A stretch of 64,000 nucleotides of DNA from Cupriavidus sp. P-10 (GCF_003402535.2 NZ_AP025171.1:310001-374000); one strand, 5' to 3'; counted from the stretch's first letter, positions 38,130 through 48,824 are shown. Notes: generated from the letters alone by a model not told the origin. Program-made: numbers and translations.

Positions 38130-38171
38130 GGATTGCAGCTCCGGTGATGCGAGCCAGTATAGGACTGGTGA

Positions 38172-38197
38172 ATAACCACGATCGCCTGAATAGTTAT
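38172..38197. promoter_or_regulatory. possible LysR site (ATAAC-N16-GTTAT)
   Basis: An inverted repeat with 5-bp arms lies in the AT-rich 133-bp gap between the divergent gamma-glutamyltransferase and LysR genes. The spacing is longer than the usual T-N11-A box, so this is a tentative call. Confidence 0.3.
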
Positions 38198-38262
38198 CGT
38201 TGTATTACGATTTGGTTATACGACTGTCCGCCGACTGTTCTCCCTGTTTGCAGGAATTCCCC

Positions 38263-39216
38263 GTGTCCCTCGCCGCCCCCGACAAGCTGGTCCACAACCT
38301 CGTCTCGCGCCTGCGCCTCAGGCACCTGCCGCTGCTGCTGGCGCTGGAACGCCAGCGCTCGGTGTCGCGCGTGGCCGCGGAGCTGAACCTGTCGCAGCCC
38401 GCGGTCACCAAGACCCTGCGCGAGATCGAGGACATCTTCATGGTGCCGCTGTTCACCCGCACCCGGCGCGGCCTGGAGCCCACGCCCACGGGCCGCGCGG
38501 TGCTGGCGCATGCGCGGCTGACGCTGGCGGATACCGATGCGCTGGGTCGGGAGCTGGCGGCAATCGGTGCCGGCATGTCGGGGCGGCTGCGCATCGGCGT
38601 GATTCCGTTTATCAGCCGTACCGTCCTCGATGCCGCCTGCAGCTTTGGCCTGACCCAGTCGCCGCGGGTCTCGGTGCTGGTGCGCGAGGGCACCACCGAC
38701 GAGCTGGTGGCGGCGCTGCGCGAGCACGAGCTGGATTGCGTGGTGGCGCGCACCTTCTACGCGCCCGGCGCGGACATCGCCCAGCAGCCGCTGTATCGCG
38801 AGGAGCCGGCGCTGGTGGTGCCCGCCGGTGCCGCCAGCCGGCTCGGGCGCGGGCCGCTCGACTGGCGCCGGCTGGCCGAACGCGACTGGATCCTGCCGCC
38901 GCCGAACACGCCGATCCGGCGCACCATCAACACCATCTTCGCGGTGGCCGGCGTGGCGCAGCCGGTGCCGATCGTCGAGACCTACTCGATCAAGACCATG
39001 GCCACGCTGCTGCGCAACCACGCGGCGGCCACCACCATCGTGCCGCGCGCGGTGGCCGGGGAGCTGGTCGAGGGCGGGGGCGCGGCGGTCTTGCCGCATG
39101 CGCTGAGCTGGGACTTGCCGCCGGTGGGGGTGATGTGGCGGCGGCAGGCGCTGGAGGATGATGTGGTGGTGTCGCTGGTGGCGACGTTGGGCAGCCTGAA
39201 ATGGGCGGAAGGGTGA
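38263..39216 (+). CDS. LysR-family regulator (GbpR/PcaQ-like)
   Basis: The protein has 317 residues from the GTG at 38263, which is preceded by CAGGAA. An in-frame ATG at 38200 would add 21 residues ahead of the conserved LysR start and is less likely. The HTH is at about 10-70 (RSVSRVAAELNLSQPAVTKTLREIEDIF), and the effector domain carries GRLRIGVIPFISRTVLDAA. It is divergent from the gamma-glutamyltransferase/Bug/GAF operon and probably regulates it. Confidence 0.9.
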   Translation: MSLAAPDKLVHNLVSRLRLRHLPLLLALERQRSVSRVAAELNLSQPAVTKTLREIEDIFMVPLFTRTRRGLEPTPTGRAVLAHARLTLADTDALGRELAAIGAGMSGRLRIGVIPFISRTVLDAACSFGLTQSPRVSVLVREGTTDELVAALREHELDCVVARTFYAPGADIAQQPLYREEPALVVPAGAASRLGRGPLDWRRLAERDWILPPPNTPIRRTINTIFAVAGVAQPVPIVETYSIKTMATLLRNHAAATTIVPRAVAGELVEGGGAAVLPHALSWDLPPVGVMWRRQALEDDVVVSLVATLGSLKWAEG

Positions 39217-39302
39217 GGACGCTGGCATTGCCGCCAAGGCTCGGCGATCATAAGCAGCTTCACGTCCCGCATTGCCCTCAACCCCAACCCGGAGCAATAC
39301 CC

Positions 39303-39911
39303 ATGCGACTCATCGGCATGCTCGATTCCCCCTACGTGCGCCGTGTCGCCATCACGCTGCGCCTGCTGGGTTTGCCGTTCACCCACGAATCCATTTCCGT
39401 GTTCCGCACCTTCGACCAGTTCCGCGCCATCAACCCGGTGGTCAAGGCGCCGTCGCTGGTGTGCGACAACGGCGTGGTGCTGATGGACTCGACCCTGATC
39501 ATCGACTACGCCGAAGCGCTGTCCGGCCGCAGCCTGATGCCTGCGTCGCTGGACGAGCGCCAGCGCGCGCTGCGCACCATCGGCCTGGCGCTGGCTGCCA
39601 GCGAGAAGGCAGTGCAGCACGTGTACGAGCACAACCTGCGGCCGGCGGAGAAGGTGCACCAGCCGTGGGTCGAGCGCGTCGACGGCCAGCGTGCCAGCGC
39701 CTTTGCGCTGCTGGAAGACGAAATCGCCCGCATGCCTGTGCCGGCCGACGAGGCGGCCGTGACCCAAGCCACGCTGACCGCGGGCGTGGTGTGGACCTTC
39801 ACCCAGGCGCTGCTGCCCGGCCACGTCGACCGGGCGGCGCACCCGGCGCTGGCGGCGCTTGCGGCGCAGCTCGAAAGCTTTCCTGCTTTTAGCGCGCTGC
39901 CCCACGCATGA
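39303..39911 (+). CDS. glutathione S-transferase family protein
   Basis: This 202-residue protein has a GST N-terminal thioredoxin fold (MRLIGMLDSPYVRRVAITLRLLG) with a likely catalytic Ser9, and the gamma-glutamyl binding segment VVLMDSTLIIDYAE. An all-helical C-terminal domain follows. It is monocistronic-looking, 86 bp after the LysR gene. The substrate is unknown. Confidence 0.88.
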   Translation: MRLIGMLDSPYVRRVAITLRLLGLPFTHESISVFRTFDQFRAINPVVKAPSLVCDNGVVLMDSTLIIDYAEALSGRSLMPASLDERQRALRTIGLALAASEKAVQHVYEHNLRPAEKVHQPWVERVDGQRASAFALLEDEIARMPVPADEAAVTQATLTAGVVWTFTQALLPGHVDRAAHPALAALAAQLESFPAFSALPHA

Positions 39912-40051
39912 CAGCTCCCGGGAGCCCGGCCGCCGATTGCGGTAAGCTTCTGGCGCACCCATCGCTCCCGCCTGGCCGGCTCCGCCGGGTGACGCCGCCA
40001 ACACAGGCAGCGCCCCGGCGCCAGATGCAAGCCGCACCATGGCCGCAGACC

Positions 40052-40948
40052 ATGAACCACGACCGATCCATTGCCACCCAGATCGTTGCGCTGATCCAGG
40101 CCGAAGGCCTGACCGTCGGCGCGCACCTGCCGGCGCAAATGCTGGCCGACAAGCTGCGCGTATCGCGCTCGCCCGTCAACGAGGCGCTCGCGCTGCTGCA
40201 CGAGAAGGGCGTGCTTACGCGCGAGAAAAACCGCGGCTTCTTCCTGGCGCAGCCGGTCGCGGCGCCGGCCGCGGAGTTTGCCTCGCAGCTGGGCCTGGCC
40301 GAGCCCGACCTGGCCAGCGCGGCCTATTTCCAGATCGCGGAAGACTTGCTGCAAGGGTCCCTGGAAATGGAGGTCTCCGAGCAGCACCTGCGGCAGCGCT
40401 ACGGCCTGACCGCCACCCAGCTCAGCACCGTGCTCAAGCGGATTGCGCAGGAGGGCTGGGGCGAGCGCAAGCCCGGCTATGGCTGGGAGTTCTCGTCGAT
40501 GCTGACCACGCCCGATTCGCTGCTGCAGTCCTACCGGCTGCGGCTGGCGCTGGAGCCGGCCGCGCTGCTCGAACCCACCTACCGGCTCGAGCCGCAGGCG
40601 ATCGAGCGGCTGCGCGCCGCCGAGCGGCACCTGCTGGAAGGCGGCATCGAGACCGACAGCGCCGACCAGCTGCACGACCGCGGCGTGCGCTTCCATGAAA
40701 CGCTGGTCGAGGCGTCGGGCAACGCGTTTTTCATCGACACCATCCGGCGTGTCAACCGCGTGCGCCGGCTGCTGTCCTACCGCTCGATGCGGGATCGCGA
40801 GCGCTACCCGGAACACGCCAGGCAGCACCTGCACGTGCTGGACCTGCTCGCGCGCGAGCGCAACGAGGAAGCCTCGGAGGCGATGCGCGAGCACCTGCAG
40901 CACACGCTCAACGCGCTGGCGCAGATCAGCCGGCTGCTCGAGCCGTAG
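40052..40948 (+). CDS. GntR-family regulator with FCD domain and two winged-helix segments
   Basis: The protein has 298 residues from ATG 40052; another in-frame ATG at 40025 is possible. The first winged helix is at about 5-65 ([40 protein letters not shown]). A second HTH-like segment follows at about 90-150 ([24 protein letters not shown]). The C-terminal FCD effector domain has the metal-binding arrangement [13 protein letters not shown] and [11 protein letters not shown]. The 3' end overlaps the convergent mhpE gene by 23 bp. The target is unknown. Confidence 0.85.
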   Translation: MNHDRSIATQIVALIQAEGLTVGAHLPAQMLADKLRVSRSPVNEALALLHEKGVLTREKNRGFFLAQPVAAPAAEFASQLGLAEPDLASAAYFQIAEDLLQGSLEMEVSEQHLRQRYGLTATQLSTVLKRIAQEGWGERKPGYGWEFSSMLTTPDSLLQSYRLRLALEPAALLEPTYRLEPQAIERLRAAERHLLEGGIETDSADQLHDRGVRFHETLVEASGNAFFIDTIRRVNRVRRLLSYRSMRDRERYPEHARQHLHVLDLLARERNEEASEAMREHLQHTLNALAQISRLLEP

Positions 40949-41975
40949 CCGATTCTGTCGGCGGCTGGCTCAGCAGGTCCAGCGCCACGTCCACGATCAT
41001 GTCTTCCTGCCCGCCGACCATGCGCCGGCGCCCCAGCTCGACCAGCACGTCGACGGTCTTCAGGCCATAGCGCGCCGCGGCCGCTTCGCTGTGGCGCAGG
41101 AAGCTGGAATACACCCCCGCATAGCCCAGCGCCAGTGTCTCGCGGTCGACCCGCACCGGCCGGTCCTGCAGCGGGCGCACCAGGTCGTCAGCGGCGTCCA
41201 TCAGCCGGTACAGGTCGGTGCCGTGATGCCAGCCCATGCGCTCGGCGGCGGCGATAAACACTTCCAGCGGCGCATTGCCCGCGCCCGCGCCCATGCCGGC
41301 CAGGCTGGCGTCGATGCGGTCGCAGCCTTCCTCCACCGCGACGATGCTGTTGGCCACGCCCAGGCTCAGGTTGTGGTGCGCGTGCATGCCGGTCAGCGTT
41401 TCGGGCTTGAGCACATCCTTGAACGCCCGGAAGCGGTCGCGCACGCCATCCATGGTCAGCGCGCCGCCGGAGTCGACCACGTAGCAGCAGGTCGCGCCGT
41501 AGCTCTCCATCAGCCTGGCCTGCTGCGCCAGCTGCTGCGGCGTGGTCATGTGGCTCATCATCAGGAAGCCGACCGCTTCCATGCCCAGCTCGCGCGCCGC
41601 CTCGATATGCTGGCGCGAGATGTCGGCCTCGGTGCAGTGCGTGGCCACGCGCACGATGCGCGCGCCGGCCTGGCAGGCGTCCTTGAGGTCGTGGACGGTG
41701 CCGATGCCGGGCAGCAGCAGCGTGGCGATCCTGGCGTGGCTGACCACGTCGGCGACGGCCTCGATCCACTCCAGGTCGGTATGCGCGCCGAAGCCATAGT
41801 TGAAGCTGGAGCCTTGCAGCCCGTCGCCGTGCGCGACTTCGATCGAATCGACGCCGGCCTGGTCAAGTGCCGCGGCGATCTGGCGGACCTGCGCCACGCT
41901 GTACTGGTGGCGGATGGCGTGGCTGCCGTCGCGCAGCGTCACGTCGGAGATATAGAGTTTCTTGTCGGTGCTCAT
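40926..41975 (-). CDS. mhpE: 4-hydroxy-2-oxovalerate aldolase
   Basis: This 349-residue class II TIM-barrel aldolase of the HMGL family splits 4-hydroxy-2-oxovalerate to pyruvate and acetaldehyde, the last ring-derived step of the mhp pathway. Motifs: [14 protein letters not shown] near the N-terminus (metal Asp) and [15 protein letters not shown] (metal histidines). MhpE forms a channelling complex with the acylating aldehyde dehydrogenase encoded just upstream (14-bp gap). It is the last gene of the operon. Confidence 0.95.
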   Translation of the reverse strand: MSTDKKLYISDVTLRDGSHAIRHQYSVAQVRQIAAALDQAGVDSIEVAHGDGLQGSSFNYGFGAHTDLEWIEAVADVVSHARIATLLLPGIGTVHDLKDACQAGARIVRVATHCTEADISRQHIEAARELGMEAVGFLMMSHMTTPQQLAQQARLMESYGATCCYVVDSGGALTMDGVRDRFRAFKDVLKPETLTGMHAHHNLSLGVANSIVAVEEGCDRIDASLAGMGAGAGNAPLEVFIAAAERMGWHHGTDLYRLMDAADDLVRPLQDRPVRVDRETLALGYAGVYSSFLRHSEAAAARYGLKTVDVLVELGRRRMVGGQEDMIVDVALDLLSQPPTESATARAAG

Positions 41976-41989
41976 GGCGTGGTTCCTGT

Positions 41990-42940
41990 TCAGGCCGCGG
42001 CGGACTCGGCGAGCATGGCTTCGGCCATGCTCTCGGCGGTGTTCAGCGCGGCGCTGGTCATGATGTCCAGGTTGCCGGCGTAGGCGGGCAGGTAGTGCGC
42101 GGCGCCCTCGACTTCAAGGAACACCGTGGTTTTCAGGCCGGCAAGGCGTCCCAGCCCCGGGATATTGAGCGGCGCGTCCGCGGTGATTGCCTCGAACTGC
42201 ACCGCCTGCTTGAGGCGGTAGCCCGGCACATAGCGCTGCACGTCGGCGGCCATGCACGCCACCGATTCGGCAATGGCGTCCTGGTCGGCCGGTTCGCTCA
42301 GGCAGTACACGGTGTCGCGCATGAGCAGCGGCGGCTCGGCCGGGTTCAGCACGATGATGGCCTTGCCGCGGCGCGCGCCGCCCACCTGCTCGATGGCGCG
42401 CGAGGTGGTTTCGGTGAATTCGTCGATATTGGCGCGCGTGCCGGGGCCGGCGCTCTTGCTGGAGATGCTGGCGACGATCTCCGCGTAGTGCACCGGCGCC
42501 ACGCGCGATACCGCCGCCACCATCGGGATGGTGGCCTGGCCGCCGCAGGTGACCATGTTGACGTTGGGCGCGTCCAGGTGCGCGGCGCCGTTAACCACCG
42601 GGATGCAGTACGGGCCGATCGCCGCCGGGGTCAGGTCGACCATGCGCAGCGCCGGGCGCAGCGCGCGCAGGAAGGCGTCGTTCTTCACGTGCGCGCCGGC
42701 GCTGGTGGCATCGAAGACGATGTCGATGTCGCCGAATACCGGCAGCCGGCTCAGCCCTTCCACGCCTTCATGCGTGGTGGCCACGCCCATGCGGGCCGCG
42801 CGGGCCAGGCCGTCGGAGGCGGGGTCGATGCCGACCATCGCGCCCATCTCGACCTGCCGGCCATGCCGCAGGATCTTGATCATCAGGTCGGTGCCGATAT
42901 TGCCCGAGCCGATGATGGCGGCTTTGAGCTTGCGCGTCAT
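41990..42940 (-). CDS. mhpF: acetaldehyde dehydrogenase (CoA-acylating)
   Basis: The protein has 316 residues, identical in length to E. coli MhpF. It converts acetaldehyde, NAD and CoA to acetyl-CoA. The nucleotide-binding motif [15 protein letters not shown] is at residues 10-24. The catalytic cysteine is in [12 protein letters not shown]. It partners with MhpE for substrate channelling. A Bug gene precedes it by 20 bp in the operon. Confidence 0.95.
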   Translation of the reverse strand: MTRKLKAAIIGSGNIGTDLMIKILRHGRQVEMGAMVGIDPASDGLARAARMGVATTHEGVEGLSRLPVFGDIDIVFDATSAGAHVKNDAFLRALRPALRMVDLTPAAIGPYCIPVVNGAAHLDAPNVNMVTCGGQATIPMVAAVSRVAPVHYAEIVASISSKSAGPGTRANIDEFTETTSRAIEQVGGARRGKAIIVLNPAEPPLLMRDTVYCLSEPADQDAIAESVACMAADVQRYVPGYRLKQAVQFEAITADAPLNIPGLGRLAGLKTTVFLEVEGAAHYLPAYAGNLDIMTSAALNTAESMAEAMLAESAAA

Positions 42941-42960
42941 AGGGATTCTCCTTGGATGGG

Positions 42961-43968
42961 TTACTCGACACTGGCGCCGCTGGCCTTGACCAGCGGGGTC
43001 CAGCGCGTGCTTTCGCTGGCGAGGAAGGTGCCGAACTGCTGCGGGTTCATGGGCATGGGATCGAGGCCCTGGTCGGCGAAGCGCCTGGCCACTTCCGGGG
43101 CCTTGAGCGCCTTCAACGCGGACTCATTGAGCCGTGCGACCACGGCATCTGGCGTGCCGCTGCGCACCACCATGCCGAACCACACGCCGGCATCCAGGCC
43201 GGGCACGCCCAGCTCGGCGAGCGTGCGCACATCGGGCAGGCTGGCCGAGCGCTTGCTCGACGCGATTGCCAGCGCCTTGACCTTGCCGCCCTTGATCAGT
43301 GGCGAGGTGGTGATGACCGGGTCGAACATCATGTCGACCTGGCCCGCCATCACGTCCTGCAGTGCGGGCGCGGAGCCCTTGTAGGCAACGTGGGTGAACT
43401 TGCCGCCAGCCTTGTCGCCGAACAGGCCGCCGAGCAGGTGTCCGATCGAGCCGATACCCTGCGAGGCGTAGTTCACTCCGTCCGAGCGCGACTTGGCCAG
43501 CGCGACCAAGTCTTTTACCGAATTGGCCGGGCTGTTCTGCGGCACCACCAGCACCAGCGGCGATGCCGCCAGCGCCGTCACCGGCTTGAAGTCCTTGAGC
43601 GGGTCGTACGAGAAATTGCGGTACAGGCCCGGGTTGATCGCAAACATCTCGGTGGCCGCGACGAACACCGTATGCCCGTCCGGCTCGGCGCGCTTGACCG
43701 CCAGCGCGGCGATCTGCCCGCCGCCGCCGGGGCGGTTCTCCACGATCACCGGCTTGCCGAGGTCGCCCTGCATCTGCTGCGCGACCTGGCGCGCGATCAT
43801 GTCGGTGATGCCGCCTGCCGGGAACGGGACCACGATGGTGACGGGGCGGGTTGGGAAGGCGGGCGCTTGCGTTGTCGCTGCGCCGGCGCTGCCGATCAGG
43901 GCGGCGCCGATGGCAAAGGGGGCGAGCAGCCTAACCAGCAGGCGATGGTTGCGATGGGGGCGTTGCAT
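42961..43968 (-). CDS. Bug/TctC-family receptor embedded in the mhp operon
   Basis: This 335-residue receptor has a long, basic signal peptide ending at AGAATTQA (about residue 36). Hallmarks: [42 protein letters not shown] and [14 protein letters not shown]. It sits between mhpD and mhpF with short gaps, so it is co-transcribed with the phenylpropionate genes. It probably binds 3-(3-hydroxyphenyl)propionate or a related acid, replacing the MhpT permease of E. coli in position. That role is inference. Confidence 0.92.
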   Translation of the reverse strand: MQRPHRNHRLLVRLLAPFAIGAALIGSAGAATTQAPAFPTRPVTIVVPFPAGGITDMIARQVAQQMQGDLGKPVIVENRPGGGGQIAALAVKRAEPDGHTVFVAATEMFAINPGLYRNFSYDPLKDFKPVTALAASPLVLVVPQNSPANSVKDLVALAKSRSDGVNYASQGIGSIGHLLGGLFGDKAGGKFTHVAYKGSAPALQDVMAGQVDMMFDPVITTSPLIKGGKVKALAIASSKRSASLPDVRTLAELGVPGLDAGVWFGMVVRSGTPDAVVARLNESALKALKAPEVARRFADQGLDPMPMNPQQFGTFLASESTRWTPLVKASGASVE

Positions 43969-44018
43969 GCTTGTCTCCGTTTCTCTGTCGTTATGGGTTG
44001 AATGCTTCCGGGGGCGTG

Positions 44019-44810
44019 TCAGCTGTCGGCGAACTTCGCGCGCACCGTGCCGACGCCGGCGATATGCGCCTCATAGGTCTTGCCGGCCTGCGCCGGCACC
44101 ATCGGCCCCAGCGCTCCGGTCAGCACCAGGTCGCCGGCGCGCAGCGGATCGCGCAGGCTGGCCAGCTTGCGCGCCAGCCACACTGCAGCGTTGAGCGGAT
44201 GGCCCAGGCAAGCGGCGCCGTTGCCTTGCGAGACGCGTTCGTCGCCGCACCGCATCTCCATCTCGACGGCCTTCAGGTCCAGCCCGGACAGTGGCACCGG
44301 CACCGCGCCCAGCACGACCAGCCCGCTGGAAGCGTTATCGGCCACGGTGTCGACATACGAGATGTCCCAGTTGGCGATGCGGCTCCCGACCACCTCGATC
44401 GCCGGCAGCACGTAGTCCACCGCGCCCAGCACGTCTAGCACCGTGGCATCGGCCACGTCGAGGTCGCGGCGCAGCACCAGCGCCACCTCGGCCTCGACCT
44501 TGGGCTGCAGCGTGCGCGCCATCGGGATCGGCTCGTCGTCGCCGTAGACCATGTCTGCAAACAGGGTGCCGAAGTCGGGCTGGTCCACGCCCAGCTGGCG
44601 CTGCACCGCGGGCGAGGTCAGGCCGATCTTGCGGCCGACCACGCGGCGACCTGCCGCTTGCCAGACGGCGACGTTGGCGCGTTGCACGGCATAGGCGGTG
44701 GCCGCGTCATCGGCGGCGATTTCGCCGCGCAGCGGCGGCACCGGCGCGCGCCTGCGTTCGGCTTCGCGCAGGCGAGCGGCGAGGGCGAGGATGGTTTCCT
44801 GGTCGGGCAT
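44019..44810 (-). CDS. mhpD: 2-keto-4-pentenoate hydratase
   Basis: This 263-residue enzyme belongs to the fumarylacetoacetase-like hydratase family. It adds water to 2-hydroxypenta-2,4-dienoate to give 4-hydroxy-2-oxovalerate. Typical segments are [29 protein letters not shown] (metal glutamates) and [12 protein letters not shown]. It starts at ATG 44810, 35 bp after mhpB on the same strand. Confidence 0.94.
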   Translation of the reverse strand: MPDQETILALAARLREAERRRAPVPPLRGEIAADDAATAYAVQRANVAVWQAAGRRVVGRKIGLTSPAVQRQLGVDQPDFGTLFADMVYGDDEPIPMARTLQPKVEAEVALVLRRDLDVADATVLDVLGAVDYVLPAIEVVGSRIANWDISYVDTVADNASSGLVVLGAVPVPLSGLDLKAVEMEMRCGDERVSQGNGAACLGHPLNAAVWLARKLASLRDPLRAGDLVLTGALGPMVPAQAGKTYEAHIAGVGTVRAKFADS

Positions 44811-44845
44811 GGCTGTTGTCCTTGTGATGGGTCAGGGGGCTGCGT

Positions 44846-45787
44846 TCAGCGGGCAGGCGCGGCGTGCATCAGCGCGAAGCCGGCGATCCATTCCGGGATC
44901 GGGCGGTAGTAGTCCAGTTCGGCGCGGTAGGCGCCGCTCGCCGCGAGCGCGGCAAAGGCGGCGATCCAGGTGCGCACCTCATGGGCCGATTTGCCGGCGT
45001 CGCGCGTAATGCCGTCGTTGGTCATGCTGTCGACCCGGGCCAGTTCGCCACTGGCGAGCAGCGCCAGGAACGCGCGGTCCCAGTCAGGGTTGAGCGCATG
45101 CAGTTGGCTGTCGCCGCCGGCAAAGGCGCGCGCGGCGGCCACGGTGCGCTCCTGCCGCGCCTGGCGTGAAGCCGGCGGCGGGTTGCGTCCCGCGATCAGC
45201 CGTTCCGCCACCTCCGCGCTGGCGCCGGCGATCTCCGGCACTGGCGGCTCGTGCGAGATGCCGCCGGAGCCGACCACCAGCACGCGCTTGCCCAGGCCCG
45301 CCAGGTAGCGGCCGATGGCATCGCCCAGCAGCCGCGCGCGGCGGCAGCTTGCCATCGGCGGCGCGACCGAGTTGATGAAGACCGGGATCACCGGGTAGCG
45401 GCCGAGCGCGCCGGTCAGCACTTCCAGCGCCTGCGCGCAGCCGTGGTCGACCTGCATGCGGTACGACACCGCCACGTCGAGGTCCTGCGCCATCACCGCT
45501 TCGGCCAGGCCGAGCGCCACGTCCTGCGGCACGTCGAGCGGACCGGCGAGGCTGTTGAAGTCGCCGATGGCGCTGGCGGCCACGCCGACACAGAACGGCG
45601 GCATCACGTCATAGAAGAAGCCGTTGTAGTGGTCGGGCGCAAACACCACCACCAGTTCGGGATCAAAGGCTTCCACGCGGGCGCGCGCCGCGGCCTGCAG
45701 GCGCTCGACTTCGGCCACGATTTCCGGCGCGGGGTCGTAGTAGCCGTGCAGCGGCGTATGCGACAGGCATTCAAGATGGACCGGCAT
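44846..45787 (-). CDS. mhpB: 2,3-dihydroxyphenylpropionate 1,2-dioxygenase
   Basis: The protein has 313 residues from ATG 45787 (MPVHLECLSHTPLHGY), close to the 314 of E. coli MhpB. It belongs to the class III (LigB-type) extradiol dioxygenases that open the ring of 2,3-dihydroxyphenylpropionate with Fe(II). Segments VVVFAPDHYNGFFYDVMPPFCVG and VVGSGGISHEPPVPE carry the metal and acid-base histidines. It begins one nucleotide after the mhpA stop, so translation is coupled. Confidence 0.95.
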   Translation of the reverse strand: MPVHLECLSHTPLHGYYDPAPEIVAEVERLQAAARARVEAFDPELVVVFAPDHYNGFFYDVMPPFCVGVAASAIGDFNSLAGPLDVPQDVALGLAEAVMAQDLDVAVSYRMQVDHGCAQALEVLTGALGRYPVIPVFINSVAPPMASCRRARLLGDAIGRYLAGLGKRVLVVGSGGISHEPPVPEIAGASAEVAERLIAGRNPPPASRQARQERTVAAARAFAGGDSQLHALNPDWDRAFLALLASGELARVDSMTNDGITRDAGKSAHEVRTWIAAFAALAASGAYRAELDYYRPIPEWIAGFALMHAAPAR

Positions 45788-45788
45788 G

Positions 45789-47693
45789 TCAGGCTCCTGC
45801 GGCAAGCTGCCGGACGGCGGCGGCCTGGGTGTCGTACGAAGGCGCGGCGGTGCGGGCGGCGGCACGCGTATCGGTTTCCCCGGTTTCCTCGGCTTCCTCG
45901 GCTTCCTCGGCAGCCGGGGTGCGCAAGGCCAGCTTGCGCGCCAGCGCCACCACCGATTCCGAGACCTGTTGCGGCGAGCACATGCCCGCGACGAAGCGGT
46001 CGGGCCGCAGCAGCACCACCGAGCCGGGCTGGTTGCCGAACCAGTCCTTGAGCCGGCCGTGCGCGTCGCCCACGGCGATCACGCCGTCGGGCACGTCGTC
46101 GCGGTATTCGAGCTGCGGGTCCGGCTTGGCCAGCACGAACACGCCGCCAAGCTGGCGCCACACCGCGCGTGCCTGCGCGGTCAGGCCGAAGGTGGGATCG
46201 GTGCCCCAGCCAAGGATGGCGAAGCGGTTGCCGATCACGTCGTCGAGGCGCTCGACGGTATTGGCTTCGGTGCGCACCAGCGGCTGGATGAACATGCGGC
46301 CCACCGGCGAGTTGCCGGCCGGGTCGCGGCCATGCACCAGACGTCCGGCCAGCGACTCGCGCTTCTCGCTCATCAGCCCCAGCAGACGGCCCAGCGCGGA
46401 GTTGCCAGAGCGCTCCAGCCAGCGCGCCAGCAGGCCGGGATGCGAAGGAAGGCGCTGGCCTTCGGGCAAGAGCACGACGCCTTGCTCGTAGCGCGGCATC
46501 GGCTTGAAGCGCATCTCGACAAAGTACTGCTTGACCGCGGGGAACCGGTTCAGCACCCTGGTCAGCCCATCGCGCAGCGCCGACCCCGCGCGGCTGGCAG
46601 GCGCGAAGATATCGCCGGCCACTTCCGACAGGTGGATCATCGAACGCGCATGGGCGCGGCGCTCGGCGGTGTAGGTGTCGAGCAGCGCATCGCCGGCCTG
46701 GCCCTTGACCACCATCGCCAGCTTCCAGCCCAGGTTGCTGGCGTCGCGGATGCCACTGTTGTAGCCCTGGCCCTGCCACACCGGCATGATGTGCGCGGCA
46801 TCGCCCGCCAGCAGCACGCGGCCGGCGCGGAAGTCGCGCGCCAGGCGTGCGTTGTGCGTATAGACGCGCTGGCGGATGTAGTCGACCTTGTCCGGGTCGG
46901 CGACGACCTTGCGGATCAGTGCGGCCATGTTCTCGGGGCGCGACAGTTCTTCCTCGGTCTCGCCGGGCATGACCATGAACTCGAAGCGGCGGATGCCGTG
47001 CGGCAGCGCGGCCGACACATAGGGCCGCTCGGGGTCGCAATGCATGTAGATGTGCGGCGTACCGATCGGGTCATTGCGCACGTCCACCACGATCCACTGG
47101 TTGGGCTTGGTGCGGCCTTCGAACGGCATGTCGAGCGCGCGTCGCACCAGGCTGTTGCCGCCGTCCGCACCGACCATGTAGGCGGCACGGATGCGCACCG
47201 GCCGGCCGGCGTCGTCGGCGGCATCGACCTGCACGCCGTGGTCGTCATGCGTGAACGACGACACGCCGTGGCCCAGCAGCGTGCGCACATGCGGGAAGCG
47301 CTGCAGGCCCTCGAACAGGATGCGGTCGGCCAGCGGCTGGATAAAGGCATTGCGGCGCGGCCAGCCGAACTCGTCGGTGCGCGGCTCGATCGACGCAAAG
47401 CAGCGCCCGCCCGCGGTGACGAAGCGCATCCAGTGATTGGGCGTGGTGTGCGGCAGCAGCGTCTGCGCCAGCCCGACCGACTGGAACACGCGCAGCGCTT
47501 CGTCGTCCAGGCCGATGGCACGCGGATAGTCGATGATCTGCGCGAGCTTTTCCACCAGCACCACGCTGACGCCCTGCAGGCCGAGGATATTGGCGATCAT
47601 CAGGCCGACCGGCCCGGCACCGACGATGGCGACGTCGCAATCGAAAGTGTCGGGACGAGCGTCGCCGCCCGCCATGGCGATGGCGTGGGTCAT
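45789..47693 (-). CDS. mhpA: 3-(3-hydroxyphenyl)propionate hydroxylase
   Basis: The protein has 634 residues from ATG 47693 ([15 protein letters not shown]). It is a flavoprotein monooxygenase that makes 2,3-dihydroxyphenylpropionate using NADH and O2. FAD motifs are [17 protein letters not shown] near residue 22 and [21 protein letters not shown]. It is about 80 residues longer than E. coli MhpA. The extra part is a C-terminal tail with an acidic EEAEEAEE run encoded by a 9-bp repeat (45884-45910). It is followed at once by mhpB. Confidence 0.94.
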   Translation of the reverse strand: MTHAIAMAGGDARPDTFDCDVAIVGAGPVGLMIANILGLQGVSVVLVEKLAQIIDYPRAIGLDDEALRVFQSVGLAQTLLPHTTPNHWMRFVTAGGRCFASIEPRTDEFGWPRRNAFIQPLADRILFEGLQRFPHVRTLLGHGVSSFTHDDHGVQVDAADDAGRPVRIRAAYMVGADGGNSLVRRALDMPFEGRTKPNQWIVVDVRNDPIGTPHIYMHCDPERPYVSAALPHGIRRFEFMVMPGETEEELSRPENMAALIRKVVADPDKVDYIRQRVYTHNARLARDFRAGRVLLAGDAAHIMPVWQGQGYNSGIRDASNLGWKLAMVVKGQAGDALLDTYTAERRAHARSMIHLSEVAGDIFAPASRAGSALRDGLTRVLNRFPAVKQYFVEMRFKPMPRYEQGVVLLPEGQRLPSHPGLLARWLERSGNSALGRLLGLMSEKRESLAGRLVHGRDPAGNSPVGRMFIQPLVRTEANTVERLDDVIGNRFAILGWGTDPTFGLTAQARAVWRQLGGVFVLAKPDPQLEYRDDVPDGVIAVGDAHGRLKDWFGNQPGSVVLLRPDRFVAGMCSPQQVSESVVALARKLALRTPAAEEAEEAEETGETDTRAAARTAAPSYDTQAAAVRQLAAGA

Positions 47694-47737
47694 GTCTGTC
47701 TCCGTTTTATGTTGTGGGTGTCCGGGCGCGGCCCGGA

Positions 47738-47782
47738 CCGTCAGGGATGCGCGCAGCGCGGCCGTCAGGGATGCGCGTAGCG
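47738..47782. repeat. 24-bp tandem direct repeat between mhpC and mhpA
   Basis: The segment CCGTCAGGGATGCGCG(C/T)AGCG occurs at 47738-47758 and again at 47762-47782, just downstream of the mhpC stop. A GTCCGGG...CCCGGAC hairpin (47720-47738) adjoins it. It may be a local duplication of the 3' end of mhpC, with no clear function. Confidence 0.75.
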
Positions 47783-47784
47783 CA

Positions 47785-48723
47785 TCAGACCGTGGTCGCC
47801 TCGGGCACCGGCTTGCCGAGCAGGAAGTCCAGGTGGATGCGGTTGAAGGTGTCGGCATCCTCGAACTGCGGCCAGTGGCCGCAGCCCTCCATCACCGTGA
47901 ACAGCGCGCCGGGAATCATGGTGGCGATGCGGCGGCCTTCGGAGACATCGGCGGTGGGATCGTCGGAGGTCCACAGCACCAGCGTCGGCGCCTGGATGCG
48001 GCCGTAGTCGCCGGCACGCAGGATGTTGCGCTGGCGCGTCTCCATGTCCTGCAGGATCATGTTGCCGCGCTGCGCCTCGACCATGCCGGGCTGCGCATAG
48101 ATCGCCTGGCGCGTGGCAACGAGGTCGTCGAAGACCCTGGACTTGTCGGCCATCAGCCATTCCACGCGGGCCTTGATGAAGTCCCAGCTCGGGTCTTCGA
48201 CCGCGCGCATCGACAGCGTCTTCAGGCGTTCCATCACCACCGGGTCGGCTTGCGAGCCGCCTGCGGTGTTCAGCACCAGACGCTCGACGCGCTCGGGATG
48301 GTCGATCGCCAGTTGCGAGGCGACCCAGCCGCCCAGCGATTCGCCGCTGAACGAGGCGCGTTCGATGTCGAGCGCATCGAGCACGCGGATCACGTGGTCC
48401 ACGTAGGCCGACACCTCGCGCGGGCCATCGGGCTTGTCGGTCCAGCCGTGGCCGATCATGTCGATGGCCCAGACGTCGAAGTGCTCGGCGTGCGCCTTCA
48501 GGTTGCGCACATAGGCCTCGGCGTGGCCGCCGACGCCGTGCAGCAGGATCAGCGCGGGCTTGCTGCGATCGCCGGCGTGCAGGTAGCGTGTCTGGATGCC
48601 GCCGGCATCGAGCCAGCCCTGGGTGAAGCTGACGCCGCGCAGGTCGGCCCAGATGCTCTGGAACGGCTTGGCGGCGGGGGAGGAAGTGTTGGGGGCGGTG
48701 GCCGGGGCGGCTTGCGTCGACAT
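47785..48723 (-). CDS. mhpC: 2-hydroxy-6-oxonona-2,4-dienedioate hydrolase
   Basis: The protein has 312 residues from ATG 48723. It is an alpha/beta hydrolase that cleaves the meta-ring-fission product to 2-hydroxypentadienoate and succinate. The oxyanion segment is [13 protein letters not shown], the nucleophile elbow is FSGESLGGW, and the late histidine is in [10 protein letters not shown]. It is about 24 residues longer than E. coli MhpC because of an Ala/Pro-rich N-terminus. It is first in the operon, 142 bp from the divergent regulator. Confidence 0.92.
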   Translation of the reverse strand: MSTQAAPATAPNTSSPAAKPFQSIWADLRGVSFTQGWLDAGGIQTRYLHAGDRSKPALILLHGVGGHAEAYVRNLKAHAEHFDVWAIDMIGHGWTDKPDGPREVSAYVDHVIRVLDALDIERASFSGESLGGWVASQLAIDHPERVERLVLNTAGGSQADPVVMERLKTLSMRAVEDPSWDFIKARVEWLMADKSRVFDDLVATRQAIYAQPGMVEAQRGNMILQDMETRQRNILRAGDYGRIQAPTLVLWTSDDPTADVSEGRRIATMIPGALFTVMEGCGHWPQFEDADTFNRIHLDFLLGKPVPEATTV

Positions 48724-48824
48724 CGGTTGTCTCCAGGTTCTGTGCAGGGTGCCTGCATTCGGGGGGCTTGCTTTGAACGGAAGTCTAGAGACCGCGTTGC
48801 TCGCGGCAAAAAAAATGTGCAAAC

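Noticed and set aside
35967..38147. Open frame of 726 codons opposite the gamma-glutamyltransferase and Bug genes
   Set aside because: It spans two real genes on the other strand and their intergenic gap, with a composition typical of a shadow frame.
45786..47780. Open frame of 664 codons opposite mhpA
   Set aside because: It is the antisense of a well-recognised flavoprotein gene and has no recognisable motif.
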